DNA from: Runella aurantiaca
GTDB lineage: Bacteria > Bacteroidota > Bacteroidia > Cytophagales > Spirosomataceae
NCBI RefSeq assembly: GCF_003339505.1
Contig: NZ_QPIW01000028.1
Span: forward strand, 1 to 64,000
Direction of reading: 5' to 3'
Length of the DNA: 64,000 nt
The notes below the pieces were generated by a model. It ran no database searches and was not told the origin of the DNA. It worked only from the letters and a program-made list of their open reading frames with translations. Position numbers and translations under genes: made by a program. Position 1 is the first letter of the stretch. Each line of letters begins with the position of its first letter. This document shows positions 62,441 through 64,000 of the stretch, in pieces.

Positions 62441-64000
62441 ATGAGAAAAGTACTACAAAAAGTCGCCAAATTTTTGGCCTATGCATTGGTCTTTTTAGCG
62501 GTCTTTGGCTATTTCTATTTTATTCTCCCTTTTTGGGGAATGCCTTTCAATGCACAACGGCACGGCAACCCACCTCTGACACCTGCATGGGCGTTGGAAT
62601 GTTGGTTGTGGGAGGATGACCAAAACACGGCCGCCTACGCCGATTCGCTACTTGCGGGCTACCGCAAATACGATATTCCTGTCCGTACCTTGTTGATTGA
62701 TAGCCCTTGGAGCCTCCGATACAATGATTTTGAGACAGATACAAGCCGTTATCCAAATCACAAAAAATGGTTCATGGGCTTGCAAGACCAAGGCTATCGA
62801 GTGGTGTTATGGATGACTTCTATGGTCGACAGTTACAGCAAAGACACTAAAATTCAAGAATCAGGAGAATTTTACCAAACTGCCAAAGAGAATGGCTATT
62901 TGGTGGGAAATGGCAACGAAATCAAGTGGTGGAAAGGCAAAGGCGGGTTTATTGATTATACCCACCCTGAGGCAAAACAATGGTGGCAGAACATGCAACA
63001 AAAAGTCCTAAAATACGGCATCGACGGTTGGAAATTGGACGGTACCGCTACCCTTTTTCGGAACCAACTCGGCCCCATTCCTTTTCTATACCAAAAAGCC
63101 CATTCTGGTTGGCTGACTACGCGCCAATACATGGACTTGTACTACCGCGAAGAATACGCCAACGGCCTACGAACCAACCCTGAATTTGTGACCTTGGCCC
63201 GTGCCATGGACCGAGGGTTTCATCCCGAAGGATTTGCGCCCATTGATGCTTCACCCGTCAATTGGGTAGGCGACCAAAAGCATCATTGGAAAAGTAAAAG
63301 TCAAACACCCGCCCAGGGCGAAGCTCAAAAAGACATTGCGTTGGAAGGCGTACAGGGCTTTGAATCGGCGATTGAAAGTATCTTAAAAAGCGCCAAGTTA
63401 GGGTACAGTGTTATTGGTTCTGACGTGGCGGGCTTTTCGGGAGATTCTATCCCCGCCCGCTTGTACATTCGCTGGGCGCAATTTTCCACCTTTTGCGGAT
63501 TGTTTCTCAACGGCGGACATGGCGAACGGGCGCTTTGGAAAAGAAGCCCTCAAGAACTCGAAATCATCCGCCGTTTTTCATGGCTGCATACCGAATTAGT
63601 ACCCTACATGTACAGCTACGTAGTCTCGGCGCATCGCGGTGGCACGCGACTCCAACGACCGATTGAGGGGAAATACCACTACTTATTTGGTGATAATCTG
63701 TTTGTTGCACCGATTTACAAAGATGAATTAGAAAATGAAATCCATTTGCCAGAAGGGCAATGGCGGTATTGGTTTGACGACAAAGAAGTAATCTCGGGGC
63801 CAAAAACGTTTACTAAAAAGTTTTCCCTTGAAGAATTTCCTGTATACGTAAAAGAAGGAGCCATTATTCCACTCCACATCCAACGCGCCTATACGGGCAT
63901 TGGCGATTCTACCGCGGCCAATTACCTCACATGGCTCATTTATCCCAAAGGAAAAAGTGAATTTACGGTTTACGACACCAAAGACCAGACGCCTACGACG
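62441..64000 (+). CDS. Glycoside hydrolase family 31 protein, partial (runs off the right end)
   Basis: At least 520 codons from the ATG at 62441 to the window edge, no stop reached. One N-terminal membrane helix or signal anchor (about 10-32), then directly the GH31 (alpha/beta)8 barrel: IDSPWSLRYNDFETDTSRYP, RVVLWMTSMV, nucleophile Asp200 in GIDGWKLDGT, acid/base Asp328 in VIGSDVAGFSGD, and GLFLNGGHGERALW. After the barrel comes the proximal beta-sandwich (LPEGQWRYWFDD). The usual N-terminal beta domain of GH31 seems reduced. Likely an alpha-glucosidase or alpha-xylosidase in the periplasm. Confidence 0.88.
   Translation, partial: MRKVLQKVAKFLAYALVFLAVFGYFYFILPFWGMPFNAQRHGNPPLTPAWALECWLWEDDQNTAAYADSLLAGYRKYDIPVRTLLIDSPWSLRYNDFETDTSRYPNHKKWFMGLQDQGYRVVLWMTSMVDSYSKDTKIQESGEFYQTAKENGYLVGNGNEIKWWKGKGGFIDYTHPEAKQWWQNMQQKVLKYGIDGWKLDGTATLFRNQLGPIPFLYQKAHSGWLTTRQYMDLYYREEYANGLRTNPEFVTLARAMDRGFHPEGFAPIDASPVNWVGDQKHHWKSKSQTPAQGEAQKDIALEGVQGFESAIESILKSAKLGYSVIGSDVAGFSGDSIPARLYIRWAQFSTFCGLFLNGGHGERALWKRSPQELEIIRRFSWLHTELVPYMYSYVVSAHRGGTRLQRPIEGKYHYLFGDNLFVAPIYKDELENEIHLPEGQWRYWFDDKEVISGPKTFTKKFSLEEFPVYVKEGAIIPLHIQRAYTGIGDSTAANYLTWLIYPKGKSEFTVYDTKDQTPTT

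Overview
The window reads as a chromosomal segment of a Bacteroidota bacterium, most likely order Cytophagales (Spirosomaceae, Runella/Dyadobacter-like; the genus is a guess). Reasons: several promoters fit the Bacteroidota pattern TTG/TTTG - 19-20 nt - TAnnTTTG; start regions lack strong Shine-Dalgarno sequences; many families are typical of or frequent in the phylum (DUF4783, DUF6580, DUF2911, DUF349, HU-CCDC81/SPOR protein, the 29-residue AURKAIP1/COX24 protein, PmoA/DUF6807, exported beta-propeller and TPR proteins). Most of it is ordinary core genome with short intergenic regions and many clear intrinsic terminators.

Layout. 0-6.5 kb: phosphoribosyltransferase, DUF4783 protein, LolA-like secreted protein, ACC deaminase/D-cysteine desulfhydrase-like enzyme, DUF6580 membrane protein, purine nucleoside phosphorylase, beta-propeller protein, ribosomal protein S20. 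7-16 kb: a plus-strand cell-envelope block (1005-residue TPR protein, outer-membrane barrel, HU-CCDC81/SPOR protein, TonB-like protein) followed by folC and trmB. 16-20.7 kb: gapA and dapD, separated by a long AT-rich repeat-bearing spacer, then an HTH regulator with an array of TGTAAAC operator-like sites, an IS66 transposase remnant and an AT-rich gene-free stretch. 20.7-31.7 kb: TPR/coiled-coil protein, gyrA, a small lipoprotein, two tRNA-Thr(TGT) genes plus a rearranged tRNA-Thr pseudogene in a 144-bp tandem duplication, DUF349 protein, pdxH, a NYN-nuclease/cold-shock fusion, AGE epimerase, S1/P1-nuclease/phospholipase-C-like protein. 32-43 kb: Dabb protein, ECF sigma/anti-sigma pair, a small membrane protein and an exported truncated haemoglobin, rlmI-like methyltransferase, sugar isomerase-like protein, SanA-like protein, topoisomerase IV A, hemF, trmN6-like methyltransferase, RNase HI.

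44.4-46.6 kb is the clearest accessory island: an AT-rich reverse transcriptase of the stand-alone (non-intron, defence-associated-like) kind with motifs D172, GIPQGS and YRDD and a helical C-terminal half, then a HigA-like HTH antitoxin with no recognisable HigB partner. This is the best candidate for an undescribed system. 46.6-55 kb returns to housekeeping: DUF2911, queA, RNase E/G, the AURKAIP1/COX24 mini-protein, HU, mutY, ssb.

55-64 kb: glyoxalase-like protein, exported MsrB, an SDR - sugar MFS - GHMP kinase set that looks like a sugar-utilisation cluster, a 52-residue membrane protein, a type III polyketide synthase, a CPBP membrane protease and a GH31 glycosidase that runs off the right end. 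Many start codons were moved inward from the longest reading frame; trmB and mutY appear to start with TTG and HU with GTG.
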